A DNA stretch of 64,000 nt from Pseudomonadota bacterium (GTDB lineage Bacteria > Pseudomonadota > Alphaproteobacteria > Micropepsales > Micropepsaceae), in assembly GCA_016201105.1 (NCBI GenBank), contig JACQDN010000045.1, positions 1 through 64,000 of the forward strand, in the 5' to 3' direction. Position numbers and translations under genes: made by a program. The notes beneath the pieces are model-generated. The model saw only the letters and a program-made list of their open reading frames with translations. It searched no databases and was not told where the DNA came from. Every line of letters begins with the position of its first letter. The stretch's first letter is position 1. This document shows, piece after piece, positions 9,085-17,285 of the stretch.

Positions 9085-10533
9085 ATGAAGATCGTTTTCG
9101 TTGCTCCGCTCTGCGCAGCGCTGCTCGGTGCGGCATTGTTTTCTCCCGCGTTCGCCATCCCCGGCGGCAGCGTCAGCGGCGATCTCAACACCACGAACAG
9201 CGCCAATGCCGATGAGCGCGCGAACACCTGCGCCAAGGCATCCGGCGATGAATCGATCGAGGCCTGCGGTTGGGTGATTCAATCGGGACGCTGGGAAGGC
9301 GAAAATCTTGCCTGGGCCTATTATGATCGCGGCATCGCTTATGGCGCGCAAGGCAAGAACGATCTCGCCATCGCCGACTACAGCGAAGCGATCCGGCTCA
9401 AGCCGAGCCACGCCGATGCGCTCGGTAACCGCGGCCTCACTTACGCGAATTTGGGGCGCTACGATGAGGCGATTGCCGACTACAACAGCGCGCTGCTCAT
9501 TCGTCCCGATGCGGTCGATTTCAACAATCGCGGCAACGCTTTCAACAGCAAGAAGGATTACGCTCGCGCGGTGCAGGACTTCACGCAAGCGATCGCATTG
9601 AAGACCGATTACGCCGACGCCTACGGCAATCGCGGCAGTTCCTACAACAGCCAGGAAAAATATGCGCTGGGATTGGACGATCTGAACCGCGCGCTCGCCG
9701 TTCGCACCGATTCTGTCGACTTCAACAATCGCGGCAATTCCTATTACGGGCTCGGCCAATACGACGCCGCGCTGAAGGACTACAGCCAGGCGATCGCGAT
9801 GAACGCCAAATTCGCCGTGGCCTATCGCAACCGCGGCCTGGCCTACGACAAACTCGGGCAATACGACTCTGCCTTGAAGGATTATGACGAAGCGATCCGC
9901 CAGGATCCCGACTATCAGGACGCCTACTACAATCGCGGCGATGCCTATTACAGCGAGAAGAAATACGCCGAAGCGATCGCCGATTTTGATGCCGCCATCC
10001 GTCTCAACCCGCAGGACGGCGATGCCTTCGAGGCCCGGGGCAACGCCTATGACGATAGCGGCGATCATCAACGCGCCATCGAGGATTACAATGCTGCGCT
10101 GAATATCCGCGAAACGGCCACCAGCTACTACAATCGCGCTCTGGCCTACTACAACATGGGCGAGGCCCAGCGCGCGGTCGACGACTACACCAAAGCCATC
10201 GGCCTGGATAAAACCTATTCCGATGCCTATCTCAATCGCGGCAATGCCTATCAGGATTTACAGCAATATCAGAATGCGATCGACGACTACGCCCAGCGCA
10301 TCCAGCTCGAGCCGGGCGACTACAAGGGCTATCGCAACCGCGGCGATTCCTACGAAAAGCTCGGCCAGCACGAAAAAGCGATTGCCGATTACGACAAGGC
10401 GATTGCGCTGAAGGCCGACTACGCCATCGGCTATTACAATCGCGGGCTCGCCAAGAAAGCGATGGGCGATGCCGCGGGCGCCGACGCCGACATGGCCAAG
10501 GGCGTTTCCCTCGATCCTAGCGTGGGGAAATAA
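9085..10533 (+). CDS. Exported tetratricopeptide-repeat protein
   Basis: 482-aa protein with a cleavable signal peptide (MKIVFVAPLCAALLGAALF then SPAFA). A short N-terminal region with two cysteines (NTCAKASGDES, then EACGWVIQSG) leads into about eleven consecutive 34-residue TPR units that fill the rest of the protein. The units are recognisable by repeated YNRGxAY, IADYxxAI and NNRGNA blocks. TPR solenoids bind other proteins; a periplasmic scaffold role is inferred. The DNA repeats visible here are the codon-level trace of the protein repeats, not a separate element. It has no obvious operon partner. Confidence 0.88.
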   Translation: MKIVFVAPLCAALLGAALFSPAFAIPGGSVSGDLNTTNSANADERANTCAKASGDESIEACGWVIQSGRWEGENLAWAYYDRGIAYGAQGKNDLAIADYSEAIRLKPSHADALGNRGLTYANLGRYDEAIADYNSALLIRPDAVDFNNRGNAFNSKKDYARAVQDFTQAIALKTDYADAYGNRGSSYNSQEKYALGLDDLNRALAVRTDSVDFNNRGNSYYGLGQYDAALKDYSQAIAMNAKFAVAYRNRGLAYDKLGQYDSALKDYDEAIRQDPDYQDAYYNRGDAYYSEKKYAEAIADFDAAIRLNPQDGDAFEARGNAYDDSGDHQRAIEDYNAALNIRETATSYYNRALAYYNMGEAQRAVDDYTKAIGLDKTYSDAYLNRGNAYQDLQQYQNAIDDYAQRIQLEPGDYKGYRNRGDSYEKLGQHEKAIADYDKAIALKADYAIGYYNRGLAKKAMGDAAGADADMAKGVSLDPSVGK

Positions 10534-10630
10534 CGCCGTTCAGGGGTATCGCCGTCGGCGGTGACTGGCGGCTTGGAAGACGGCGCCGATTTCGGGCACT
10601 GTCGGCGCGCAGCTATTGGCGGATTGCCCG

Positions 10631-11305
10631 ATGAAAGTCTCCGATGCCTTGAAGACGCGCAAAACGGTGCGCGCATTCAAGCCCGATCCCGTGCCGCTCT
10701 CGACGCTCCGGGAAATTTTGACGGCCGCGGCGCGGGCGCCATCCGGCGGCAATCTGCAGCCCTGGCGCATCTATGCGCTCACCGGCGAAGCGCGCAACGA
10801 GCTGGTGCGCCGCGTGGCGGAGAAGCGCAAGACCAGCCCGATGGGCGAGCCGCCGGAATATCACATCTATCCCGAAAACCTGACCGAGCCCTATCGCACG
10901 CGCCGTTTCCGCGTCGGCGAGATGATGTACGCGACCATGAACATTCCGCGCGAAGACAAGATGGCGAGGCTGCAATTCTTTTCGCGCAACTGGGAATTCT
11001 TCGGCGCGCCCGTGGGTCTCATCGTCACGATGGACCGCCAGATGCAACAAGGCCAGTGGGCGGATCTCGGCATGTATCTGCAATCGGTCATGCTGCTGGC
11101 GCGCGAACACGGGCTCGATACCTGTCCGCAGGAAGCGTGGGCGGTGTTTCACGCCGTCATCCGCGATTGTCTTTCGATTCCGCAAAACGAGATGATCTTC
11201 TGCGGCATGGCGATCGGCTATGCCGACAATTCCGTAGCGGTGAATTCGCTCATCAGCGAGCGCGCGCCGCTGGAGGAATATGTGACGCTGCTCGGAGGCG
11301 AATAG
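10631..11305 (+). CDS. Nitroreductase family protein
   Basis: FMN-dependent oxidoreductase of the nitroreductase superfamily, 224 aa. The N-terminal TRKTVRAFKPDPVP block and the APSGGNLQPWR flavin-binding motif are diagnostic, and the C-terminal MAIGYADNSVAVN block completes the fold. The ATG at 10631 is preferred to the in-frame TTG at 10616. The physiological substrate is unknown; members reduce nitroaromatics, quinones or enones. The gene is followed by a REP-like inverted repeat and appears monocistronic. Confidence 0.9.
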   Translation: MKVSDALKTRKTVRAFKPDPVPLSTLREILTAAARAPSGGNLQPWRIYALTGEARNELVRRVAEKRKTSPMGEPPEYHIYPENLTEPYRTRRFRVGEMMYATMNIPREDKMARLQFFSRNWEFFGAPVGLIVTMDRQMQQGQWADLGMYLQSVMLLAREHGLDTCPQEAWAVFHAVIRDCLSIPQNEMIFCGMAIGYADNSVAVNSLISERAPLEEYVTLLGGE

Positions 11306-11384
11306 CGAGTAGGGTGAACGAATACGGCAGGTTGACGCGAGATGCAGCAAATCGATTTCCTTACTCGCCACTCGCTGTTCTCCT
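11299..11384. repeat. REP-like inverted repeat, GCGAGT family
   Basis: Imperfect inverted repeat whose arms read AGCGAGTAGGGTGAAC on the left and, reverse-complemented, GAACAGCGAGTGGCGAGTAA on the right. It begins at the nitroreductase stop codon. The same family occurs at 61471..61520. It probably forms an RNA hairpin at the 3' end of the nitroreductase transcript. Confidence 0.55.
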
Positions 11385-11396
11385 TTTTAATTGAAA

Positions 11397-11427
11397 AGCC
11401 CGTGCTGGAAATTCGCCAGCACGGGCT
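11397..11427 (-). terminator. Rho-independent terminator of the 30-aa ORF
   Basis: Perfect 12-bp inverted repeat (AGCCCGTGCTGG..CCAGCACGGGCT) with a 7-base loop. On the minus strand it is followed directly by TTTT. It lies 36 bases downstream of the small minus-strand ORF at 11463..11555. Confidence 0.85.
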
Positions 11428-11462
11428 CTTCGCTTGACGGCGTACGGATCGCGTGGAGGGGC

Positions 11463-11555
11463 TTACCGCGGTCCGTTCACCCCAAGAAGGCCAAAGCCGG
11501 ACGGTTGCACCAATCCAAGAGCCGTGCCGAACGGAATTTGGTTCAGCTTGGTCAT
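11463..11555 (-). CDS. Putative 30-aa small protein
   Basis: ORF below the track's length limit. An ATG at 11555 is preceded by AAAGGAGCAACCACC, a strong Shine-Dalgarno at good spacing, and the frame closes with TAA shortly before a perfect terminator hairpin. The predicted peptide starts MTKLNQIPFGTALG, continues with LVQPSGFGLLGV and ends NGPR; it is glycine-rich and moderately hydrophobic with no cysteine. The combination of RBS, short frame and terminator suggests a genuine monocistronic unit. Alternatives are the tail of a regulatory RNA or a leader peptide. I do not recognise a family. Confidence 0.6.
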   Translation of the reverse strand: MTKLNQIPFGTALGLVQPSGFGLLGVNGPR

Positions 11556-11717
11556 GGTGGTTGCTCCTTTCCGGGCTCGATCTCTTTCAGGCCGCACTCC
11601 CGTTAACGCGTTCGTTGGCGGTCGTGCCTTCTGTGGCGTAAACTGGCACTGTCACTCTGAATGCAGTCTGGACGGGGCGTTCATGCGCCGTTCATCGCCA
11701 AGCACATAGAAAACAGC

Positions 11718-12233
11718 ATGCGTAAGTTGGCGTTTTTCCTGCTGTTCGCCCTCGTCACGGCGAGTGGCATGCAAGTGCGCGCCGATGATCGTCATCCACG
11801 CGATCGCGCGCGTAGCGGCGAGATCCAGCCGCTCGATCAGATTCTGCCGCAATTGCGCGGTTCCTATCCTGGAACCTTTTACGATGCCGATGGACCGTTT
11901 CCCGACGGGCGCGGCGGCTATCGCTACCGCATCAAATGGCTGACGCCCGACGGCCGCGTGATCTGGCTCGATACCGACGCACGCACGGGCCGCGTCATGG
12001 GAACCGACAGAAGCGAACGCGAGAGGGGAAACAATGACGATTCCACTTCGCGCCGCGACCGCTTCGACGGCGATCGCCAGCGCGACGATCGTTCCACATC
12101 CGATCCGTGGAACCGCGACAACGGCCGCCGCAATGATGACAACAACTCCCGCTCTGATCGAGGCAACCGGGACAACGTTCCCCGCAACAACGACCGGTCG
12201 GACGATTCGAGGCGCCATGACCTGGGTGGATAG
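11718..12233 (+). CDS. Exported PepSY-like protein upstream of a two-component system
   Basis: 171-aa protein starting at MRKLAFFLLFALVTASGMQV, a signal peptide. The mature part has a PepSY-like unit (IQPLDQILPQLRGSYPG, GGYRYRIKWLTPDGR, DARTGRVMG) and then a C-terminal tail of about 65 residues composed almost wholly of D, R, N, S and G. It ends only five bases before the response-regulator start, so the three genes form an operon. In rhizobia the periplasmic protein FeuN restrains the homologous-looking FeuPQ system; a similar sensor-modulating role here is an inference. The charged tail may be disordered. Confidence 0.75.
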   Translation: MRKLAFFLLFALVTASGMQVRADDRHPRDRARSGEIQPLDQILPQLRGSYPGTFYDADGPFPDGRGGYRYRIKWLTPDGRVIWLDTDARTGRVMGTDRSERERGNNDDSTSRRDRFDGDRQRDDRSTSDPWNRDNGRRNDDNNSRSDRGNRDNVPRNNDRSDDSRRHDLGG

Positions 12234-12238
12234 ATGAC

Positions 12239-12925
12239 ATGCGCATTCTTTTGGTGGAAGACGATCAGGATTTGCAGCGACTCTTGAAGAAGTCGTTGAC
12301 CGACGCAGGCTACGTCGTCGACGCGGCGAGCGACGGCGAGGAAGGCCATTTTCTCGGCGATACCGAACCTTACGACGCGGTGATCCTCGATCTCGGTCTG
12401 CCGAAGATGGACGGCGTGCGTGTGCTGGAGAAATGGCGGAAAGACGCCAAGACCATGCCGGTGCTCATCCTCACCGCGCGCGACCGCTGGAGCGACAAGG
12501 TAGCCGGCTTCGATGCCGGCGCCGACGATTATCTTGCCAAGCCCTTCTACACCGAGGAATTGCTCGCCCGCGTGCGCGCGCTGCTGCGCCGCGCCGCCGG
12601 TCTTGCGACCTCGGAAATCGAAATCGGACCGTTGCGCATCGATACGCGCGCCTCGCGCGTCACCATGGACGGCAGCCCCGTCAAATTGACGAGCCTCGAA
12701 TATCGCTTGCTCGCCTATCTGGCCCATCACCGCGGCCGGGTTGTGTCGCGCTCCGAGCTGGTGGAACATCTTTACGATCAGGATTTCGACCGCGATTCGA
12801 ATACCATCGAAGTGTTTGTCGGGCGTTTGCGGAAGAAGCTCGATACCAATCTGATTCAGACGGTGCGCGGCCTTGGCTATTGTCTCGAAATTCCGGACGC
12901 TAATCAGCAGCGCGCCAAGGTTTAG
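12239..12925 (+). CDS. OmpR/PhoP-family response regulator
   Basis: 228-aa DNA-binding regulator. The receiver domain shows the acidic pair in VEDDQ, phosphoacceptor Asp51 in VILDLGLPKMDG, and the conserved Lys in DDYLAKPF. The winged-helix Trans_reg_C domain follows (LTSLEYRLLAYL, then SRSELVEHLYD and VFVGRLRKKL). It is the second gene of the PepSY-regulator-kinase operon and overlaps the kinase frame. The partner kinase has a PhoQ/FeuQ-like H box, so the pair resembles PhoPQ/FeuPQ envelope-sensing systems. Target genes are unknown. Confidence 0.92.
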   Translation: MRILLVEDDQDLQRLLKKSLTDAGYVVDAASDGEEGHFLGDTEPYDAVILDLGLPKMDGVRVLEKWRKDAKTMPVLILTARDRWSDKVAGFDAGADDYLAKPFYTEELLARVRALLRRAAGLATSEIEIGPLRIDTRASRVTMDGSPVKLTSLEYRLLAYLAHHRGRVVSRSELVEHLYDQDFDRDSNTIEVFVGRLRKKLDTNLIQTVRGLGYCLEIPDANQQRAKV

Positions 12926-14294
12926 TTCGCTCTCGAGCCGCCTGATCGCGGTCGCCGCGGTCTGGACGATCGCGGGCCTCGTCGTCGGCGGGCTTTTGCT
13001 GTCGGGCATCTTTCGGGATTCGATCGAAGGCGACTTCGACGCGCGGCTGAAGTTCGAGTTGGACGACATGATTGCCGCCGCCGAGCCCGATCCTGCCGGC
13101 GGCGTTTCCTTGCAGGGCCGCTTCGCCGATCCCCGCTACGAACGCATCTATTCCGGCTGGTATTGGCAGATCGTACCCGAGGCGCGCAAAGGCGAGCATC
13201 CGCCGGAAGCGCAGATCTCGCGCTCGCTCTGGGACCGCACGGTGAAGATGACCGACAGCCTTACGCGGAAAAATCTCGTCTGGGGCTACGCGATCGGGCC
13301 CGACAACCAGAGCCTGCGGGTCGTCTCGCAACACATCGAATTTCCTATTCTCTCCACGCCCAACAGCGGTGAGCGGCGCGCCTATACGTTTCTTGTCGCG
13401 GGCGACATGTCGCAAGTGGAAGCGGACGTGGCGAGCTTCAACGGCACGCTGATCTGGTCGTTTCTTATCCTGGGGTTGGGATTGATCGCAGCGGTCTTCG
13501 TGCAGGTGCGTGTCGGACTTCAGCCGCTCAGGCGCGTCAGCGAGGCGTTGGCGCGGATCCGCGACGGCAAGGCGCGCAGGCTCGACGGTCAATTTCCATC
13601 CGAGATCGCGCCGCTGGCGAGCGAGCTCAACAGCCTCATCGAACACAGCACCGAAGTGGTGGGCCGGGCGCGCACGCATGTTTCCAATCTCGCGCATTTC
13701 CTGAAGACGCCGCTGACGGTTCTGTCTAGCGAAGCATCCGCCAATCCGGGCCCGCTCGCAGATGCGGTGATGCGGCATGTGGCGACCATGCGCCGCCAAG
13801 TCGATCACTACCTTGCGCGCGCCCGCGCCGCAGGCGCCCTCGACGCGCTCGGCAATCGCACGCTCGTCAAACCGGTGCTCGACGATCTCGCGCGCGTGCT
13901 CAAACGCATTCACGCCGAACGCGGATTAGAGATCTCCGTCGATTGCCCGCCCAGCTTGGCCTTCCGCGGCGAGCGGCAGGATTTGGAAGAGATGGCGGGC
14001 AATCTCATCGACAACGCCTGCAAATGGGCGAACGCGAAGATCTCCGTTGGCGCGGAGCGGACGGGCGGCACCAAGATGCAACTTGTCGTTGAAGATGACG
14101 GTCCCGGATTGGAGCCCGAAGATCGCTCGCGGGTCATTGAGCGCGGCGAGCGGCTCGACGAAAGCGTGCCGGGCTCCGGGCTTGGCCTCTCCATCGTCCG
14201 TGATATCGCCAAGCTCTACGGCGGCACGGTTTTTCTGGAGAAAAGCGGGCTCGGCGGGCTCAGGACGCGGCTGGAGCTACCGGCGATCGCCTGA
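12873..14294 (+). CDS. PhoQ/FeuQ-like sensor histidine kinase
   Basis: Inner-membrane sensor kinase, 473 aa from the TTG at 12873. Two transmembrane helices (residues about 24-46 and 192-212) enclose a periplasmic sensor of about 145 residues. A HAMP region follows, then an H box of the PhoQ type (NLAHFLKTPLTVL, His275), the N box (NLIDNACKWA) and the G box (GSGLGLSIV). The start is uncertain: the frame overlaps the regulator by 53 bases and only TTG or CTG codons are available before the first helix. The ligand is unknown; divalent cations or envelope conditions would fit the family. Confidence 0.9.
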   Translation: MAIVSKFRTLISSAPRFSSLSSRLIAVAAVWTIAGLVVGGLLLSGIFRDSIEGDFDARLKFELDDMIAAAEPDPAGGVSLQGRFADPRYERIYSGWYWQIVPEARKGEHPPEAQISRSLWDRTVKMTDSLTRKNLVWGYAIGPDNQSLRVVSQHIEFPILSTPNSGERRAYTFLVAGDMSQVEADVASFNGTLIWSFLILGLGLIAAVFVQVRVGLQPLRRVSEALARIRDGKARRLDGQFPSEIAPLASELNSLIEHSTEVVGRARTHVSNLAHFLKTPLTVLSSEASANPGPLADAVMRHVATMRRQVDHYLARARAAGALDALGNRTLVKPVLDDLARVLKRIHAERGLEISVDCPPSLAFRGERQDLEEMAGNLIDNACKWANAKISVGAERTGGTKMQLVVEDDGPGLEPEDRSRVIERGERLDESVPGSGLGLSIVRDIAKLYGGTVFLEKSGLGGLRTRLELPAIA

Positions 14295-14374
14295 GCATTT
14301 GTGCCCTCAAGGGGGCGTTAACGGGCGCTAGGTTAACGTCAATTTGGCGTGGGCCGGTGCCCCGGGCGACGCCG

Positions 14375-15796
14375 ATGGAAAATGACATGATGGATCAGGC
14401 GAAAATCAAAGTGCTGACGGCGTTTCTCGGCCAATTGCCGGAATCGCTGGCCTTGCGCCTGGTGAAAGCGATCGAGGTCGATCGCCTGGCCGGCGGTTCG
14501 GCGCTGCCGCACGACGTCATTCTCGAAGGCATCCGGCCCGTCCTGCGCAAGGCGCAGAGCGTCGAACGTACGCCTTCGCCGCTGCGTCTGTTCACGCGTC
14601 CTTTCGAAGATCTGCTCAGCGTGTTTCCGCGCAAGGAAAAACAGAAGGGCAGCATCGCGCGCCATTCGCTGAAAGTCGTTTGGAGCTGGCTCGCGACAAC
14701 CGTGATCCCCGATGCCGTCGCGGCTTACGAAAGCGCGGTAAAAGCCGCCGTGTTCGGTTATCGCAACGAAGAAGCGATGGCGGTGGCCGCCGAATTCTGG
14801 AAAACCGCGGCCGCAGCCATCCAGGCCGCGCTCCCCGACGATAAAGCGCGCAAGGCCGCCCGCCCGGTGCTCGGCGACGAAGCCGGCGTCGCCGATGCGA
14901 TCGAAATAGCGCAACTTCTTTCCGTAGGCCCGCTGATCATCGAACTGCAGGCCGAGATGCCGCGCAATCTTCCGGCCCTGACCGACGAATACATCTGGAA
15001 GCTGCGCAAGATCTACGAGCGGGTGACCGAAATGAACGCCGACGCGGCGCCCTATGTCGCCGTGCTTGCCATGAACCGGTTGGCGCGGCCGTGGGAAGCG
15101 TTGCGCTTGCCGCTGCTGGTCGCGCGCCAGACGCAGGATACGCTGATCGCCAGCACCGATATGGGCCTGGCCGGCGAAATCCTGCTCAACGAAATGGACA
15201 TGCACGCCACTTTTATCCGCAACGCGCGTCCCCAGGCGCCGCTCGATTCCGATACGATGGCGCAGCACGTTTCGCGCTTCGCCGAACTTTCGACCGGCAT
15301 CGTCAAGGAAGTGGAGATGCGCCGCGACGGACGCTGGGGACAGCGGCTGATGAAAGATCGCGCGGCCATCGGCGGCGCGATGGACGGTTTCATGGAGCGC
15401 GCGCCGCGCGAAGTGCTTGCAGCCCTTCCGACGCAGAAGACGGGCAACTACGCCTCGAGCCCGCGCGTGCCGGACGTATCGCGCCCGCTCGATCCGGAAA
15501 AGGCGAAGCGCGCCTTGGAATTCGCCAAGCTCGTGGCGCGCTGCAAAAGCTGCGCCGCCAATGCCTGCTTTGGCGCCAAGCAGAAGGACGCCGAGGATGA
15601 AATCATCCAGGCCTTGCGCAGCTACAGCGAAGATCTGGTGAAAGAGCTGCGCGCTTCCGAAGGCGCCCGCCGCGCCAACGCCGAACAATTCTTCGACGTC
15701 CTCGTCGAAATGACGACGCTGGTGTTCAGCTCTGAGGAAGGCGAATTCCTGCGCCGCCGCGGACGCGCTGCGCTGGGCACGGCGGTGGCGGCGTAA
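14375..15796 (+). CDS. Conserved alphaproteobacterial hypothetical protein
   Basis: 473-aa protein from the ATG at 14375; the ORF track's GTG at 14357 is a less likely start. Predicted to be soluble and largely alpha-helical, with no signal peptide. Two cysteine-bearing stretches (CKSCAANACFG near residue 400) could form a metal or disulfide site. Good codon usage and length argue for a real gene, and similar proteins occur in other alphaproteobacteria as hypotheticals, but I cannot assign a function. It is separated from the upstream kinase by about 80 bases containing two GTTAACG words. Confidence 0.75.
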   Translation: MENDMMDQAKIKVLTAFLGQLPESLALRLVKAIEVDRLAGGSALPHDVILEGIRPVLRKAQSVERTPSPLRLFTRPFEDLLSVFPRKEKQKGSIARHSLKVVWSWLATTVIPDAVAAYESAVKAAVFGYRNEEAMAVAAEFWKTAAAAIQAALPDDKARKAARPVLGDEAGVADAIEIAQLLSVGPLIIELQAEMPRNLPALTDEYIWKLRKIYERVTEMNADAAPYVAVLAMNRLARPWEALRLPLLVARQTQDTLIASTDMGLAGEILLNEMDMHATFIRNARPQAPLDSDTMAQHVSRFAELSTGIVKEVEMRRDGRWGQRLMKDRAAIGGAMDGFMERAPREVLAALPTQKTGNYASSPRVPDVSRPLDPEKAKRALEFAKLVARCKSCAANACFGAKQKDAEDEIIQALRSYSEDLVKELRASEGARRANAEQFFDVLVEMTTLVFSSEEGEFLRRRGRAALGTAVAA

Positions 15797-15815
15797 CTCG
15801 CCGAACTCTCTTAGG

Positions 15816-15990
15816 ATCTCCCTCGCCCCCGCGAAGCGGGGGAGAGGGCAGGGTGAGGGGGTCTCTCCGCGCTCCGAAATTCGAAAATACATGCGGCAGA
15901 AATTTCGCTAAACGATCGGCTTCGGTAGCGACTTGAGCGCCCCCTCACCCCAACCCTCTCCCCCGCTGAAGCGGGCGAGAGGGAGAATCC
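15816..15990. repeat. Inverted pair of CTCGCCCCCGC palindromes
   Basis: Two copies of a palindromic unit in opposite orientation. The left copy reads CCCTCGCCCCCGC-GAA-GCGGGGGAGAGGG with a GGGTGAGGGGG flank; the right copy is its near reverse complement. They fill the gap between two convergent genes and can fold into individual or joined hairpins. A single copy of the same family lies at 27381..27423. Confidence 0.75.
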
Positions 15991-16000
15991 ATTTTGCTTT

Positions 16001-17197
16001 CTAGACCACACCGCTTTTCATAAGCTCCGCAATCTCTCCAACCGAATACCCCAGCTCCCGCAACACCTCTTCGTTGTGCTCGCCCAGCATCGGCGGGCGC
16101 CTGCGCACGGTGCCCGGGGTCGCGTGCAGCTTGATCGGCGTGGACGCGACCGGCGCCTTGCCGATGCCGGGGAAATCGATTGTCGAAAAGAAATCGCCCG
16201 CCTTCACATGCGGATCGGCGAGGGTCTCGTCCATGCGATAGACTGGCCCCGCCGGCACGCGCGCGCTTTCGAAGGCGGCGATGGCTTCGGCGCTGCTGCG
16301 CGGCAAACACCAGTCCTGCACGCGCTTGGAGATGATTTCGCCGTTGTCGCCGCGCAGCTTGTCGCTGGCAAAGCGCGGATCTTCGATCCATTCTGGCGCG
16401 CCGATCAGTTTGGCGGCGCGGCGAAAGAGCGGATCGCCGTTGACCGCCACCGTGATCCAGCCGTCCTTGGTGCGGAAGATATCCGACGGTCCTGCTGTCT
16501 GGCTGCGATTGAGCGTGGGCTTGCGCCCGAGCTTGAGCACCGATTCTTCGATCAAGGTCGGAGAAAAATAGGTCAGCGCCGTGCGCAGCAGCGCGCCTTC
16601 CACCATCTGCCCGCGTCCGGTTTGATCGCGCGCGCGCAACGCGGAGACGACGCCCAGCGCCAGCAGCGACGCGGTGCCGAAATCCACATAGGGCGTGGCG
16701 GAGCGGACCGGCTGTTCCTCGGTGCCGGAGAAATAGACCGAGCCCGACATCGCCTGCGCGATGCCGTCGAACCCCACCCGCTTGGAGTAAGGCCCTTCCA
16801 GGCCGAACGCCGAGACGACGCCCAAGACCGCGCGCGGATTGACCGCCGACACCGCATCGTAATCCAGGCCCATCGCCTTCAGCGTTTCGGCCGGAAGATT
16901 GGCGATCACCACGTCGCTTTGCTTGACCAGCCGCCTCACCACGTCGCGCCCCTGCGCGGTCATGGGATCGAGTGTCAGGCTACGCTTGTTGCGGTTCATT
17001 TGCAGAAACATCGCGCCTTCGCGGGGGCTGCCGTCGTCTTTCTCGGCCAGGGGCACGAGCGTGCGGTCTTCGCGGCCGTCGCGCTTTTCGATGCGGATCA
17101 CGTCCGCGCCCAGATCGGCCAGCAACGCGGCGCAGAAGGGGCCGGCGATGTAGCGGCCGAAATCGGCGACATGAATGCCTTGCAATGGTCCTGACAC
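16001..17197 (-). CDS. CaiB/BaiF family CoA-transferase
   Basis: Class III CoA-transferase, 398 aa, which moves CoA between carboxylic acids. The N-terminal LQGIHVADFGRYIAGPF and LADLGADVIRIEKR blocks, the NRNKRSLTLD motif and the active-site region with Asp in ATPYVDFGTA are typical. The start is a GTG at 17197. It is divergent from a second, longer CoA-transferase gene, with about 88 bases between the starts. The acyl substrate is not apparent; proteins of this type often serve alpha-methylacyl-CoA or dicarboxylic acid metabolism. Confidence 0.92.
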   Translation of the reverse strand: MSGPLQGIHVADFGRYIAGPFCAALLADLGADVIRIEKRDGREDRTLVPLAEKDDGSPREGAMFLQMNRNKRSLTLDPMTAQGRDVVRRLVKQSDVVIANLPAETLKAMGLDYDAVSAVNPRAVLGVVSAFGLEGPYSKRVGFDGIAQAMSGSVYFSGTEEQPVRSATPYVDFGTASLLALGVVSALRARDQTGRGQMVEGALLRTALTYFSPTLIEESVLKLGRKPTLNRSQTAGPSDIFRTKDGWITVAVNGDPLFRRAAKLIGAPEWIEDPRFASDKLRGDNGEIISKRVQDWCLPRSSAEAIAAFESARVPAGPVYRMDETLADPHVKAGDFFSTIDFPGIGKAPVASTPIKLHATPGTVRRRPPMLGEHNEEVLRELGYSVGEIAELMKSGVV

Positions 17198-17285
17198 GTC
17201 CGCTCTCCCACGTCTGCGTGAGGGCGCGTGCTGATGATTGCAGCGCTGCCCTCGCCTGGACTATACCGCTCGACAGGAGAAATGC

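Noticed and set aside
9400-10500. DNA-level repeats resembling a repeat array
   Set aside because: They are the codon trace of TPR units in an intact exported protein, not an independent array or CRISPR.
14318-14337. GTTAACG..GTTAACG as a CtrA site
   Set aside because: The spacing between TTAA halves is 11, not 7, so it does not fit the CtrA full-site rule.
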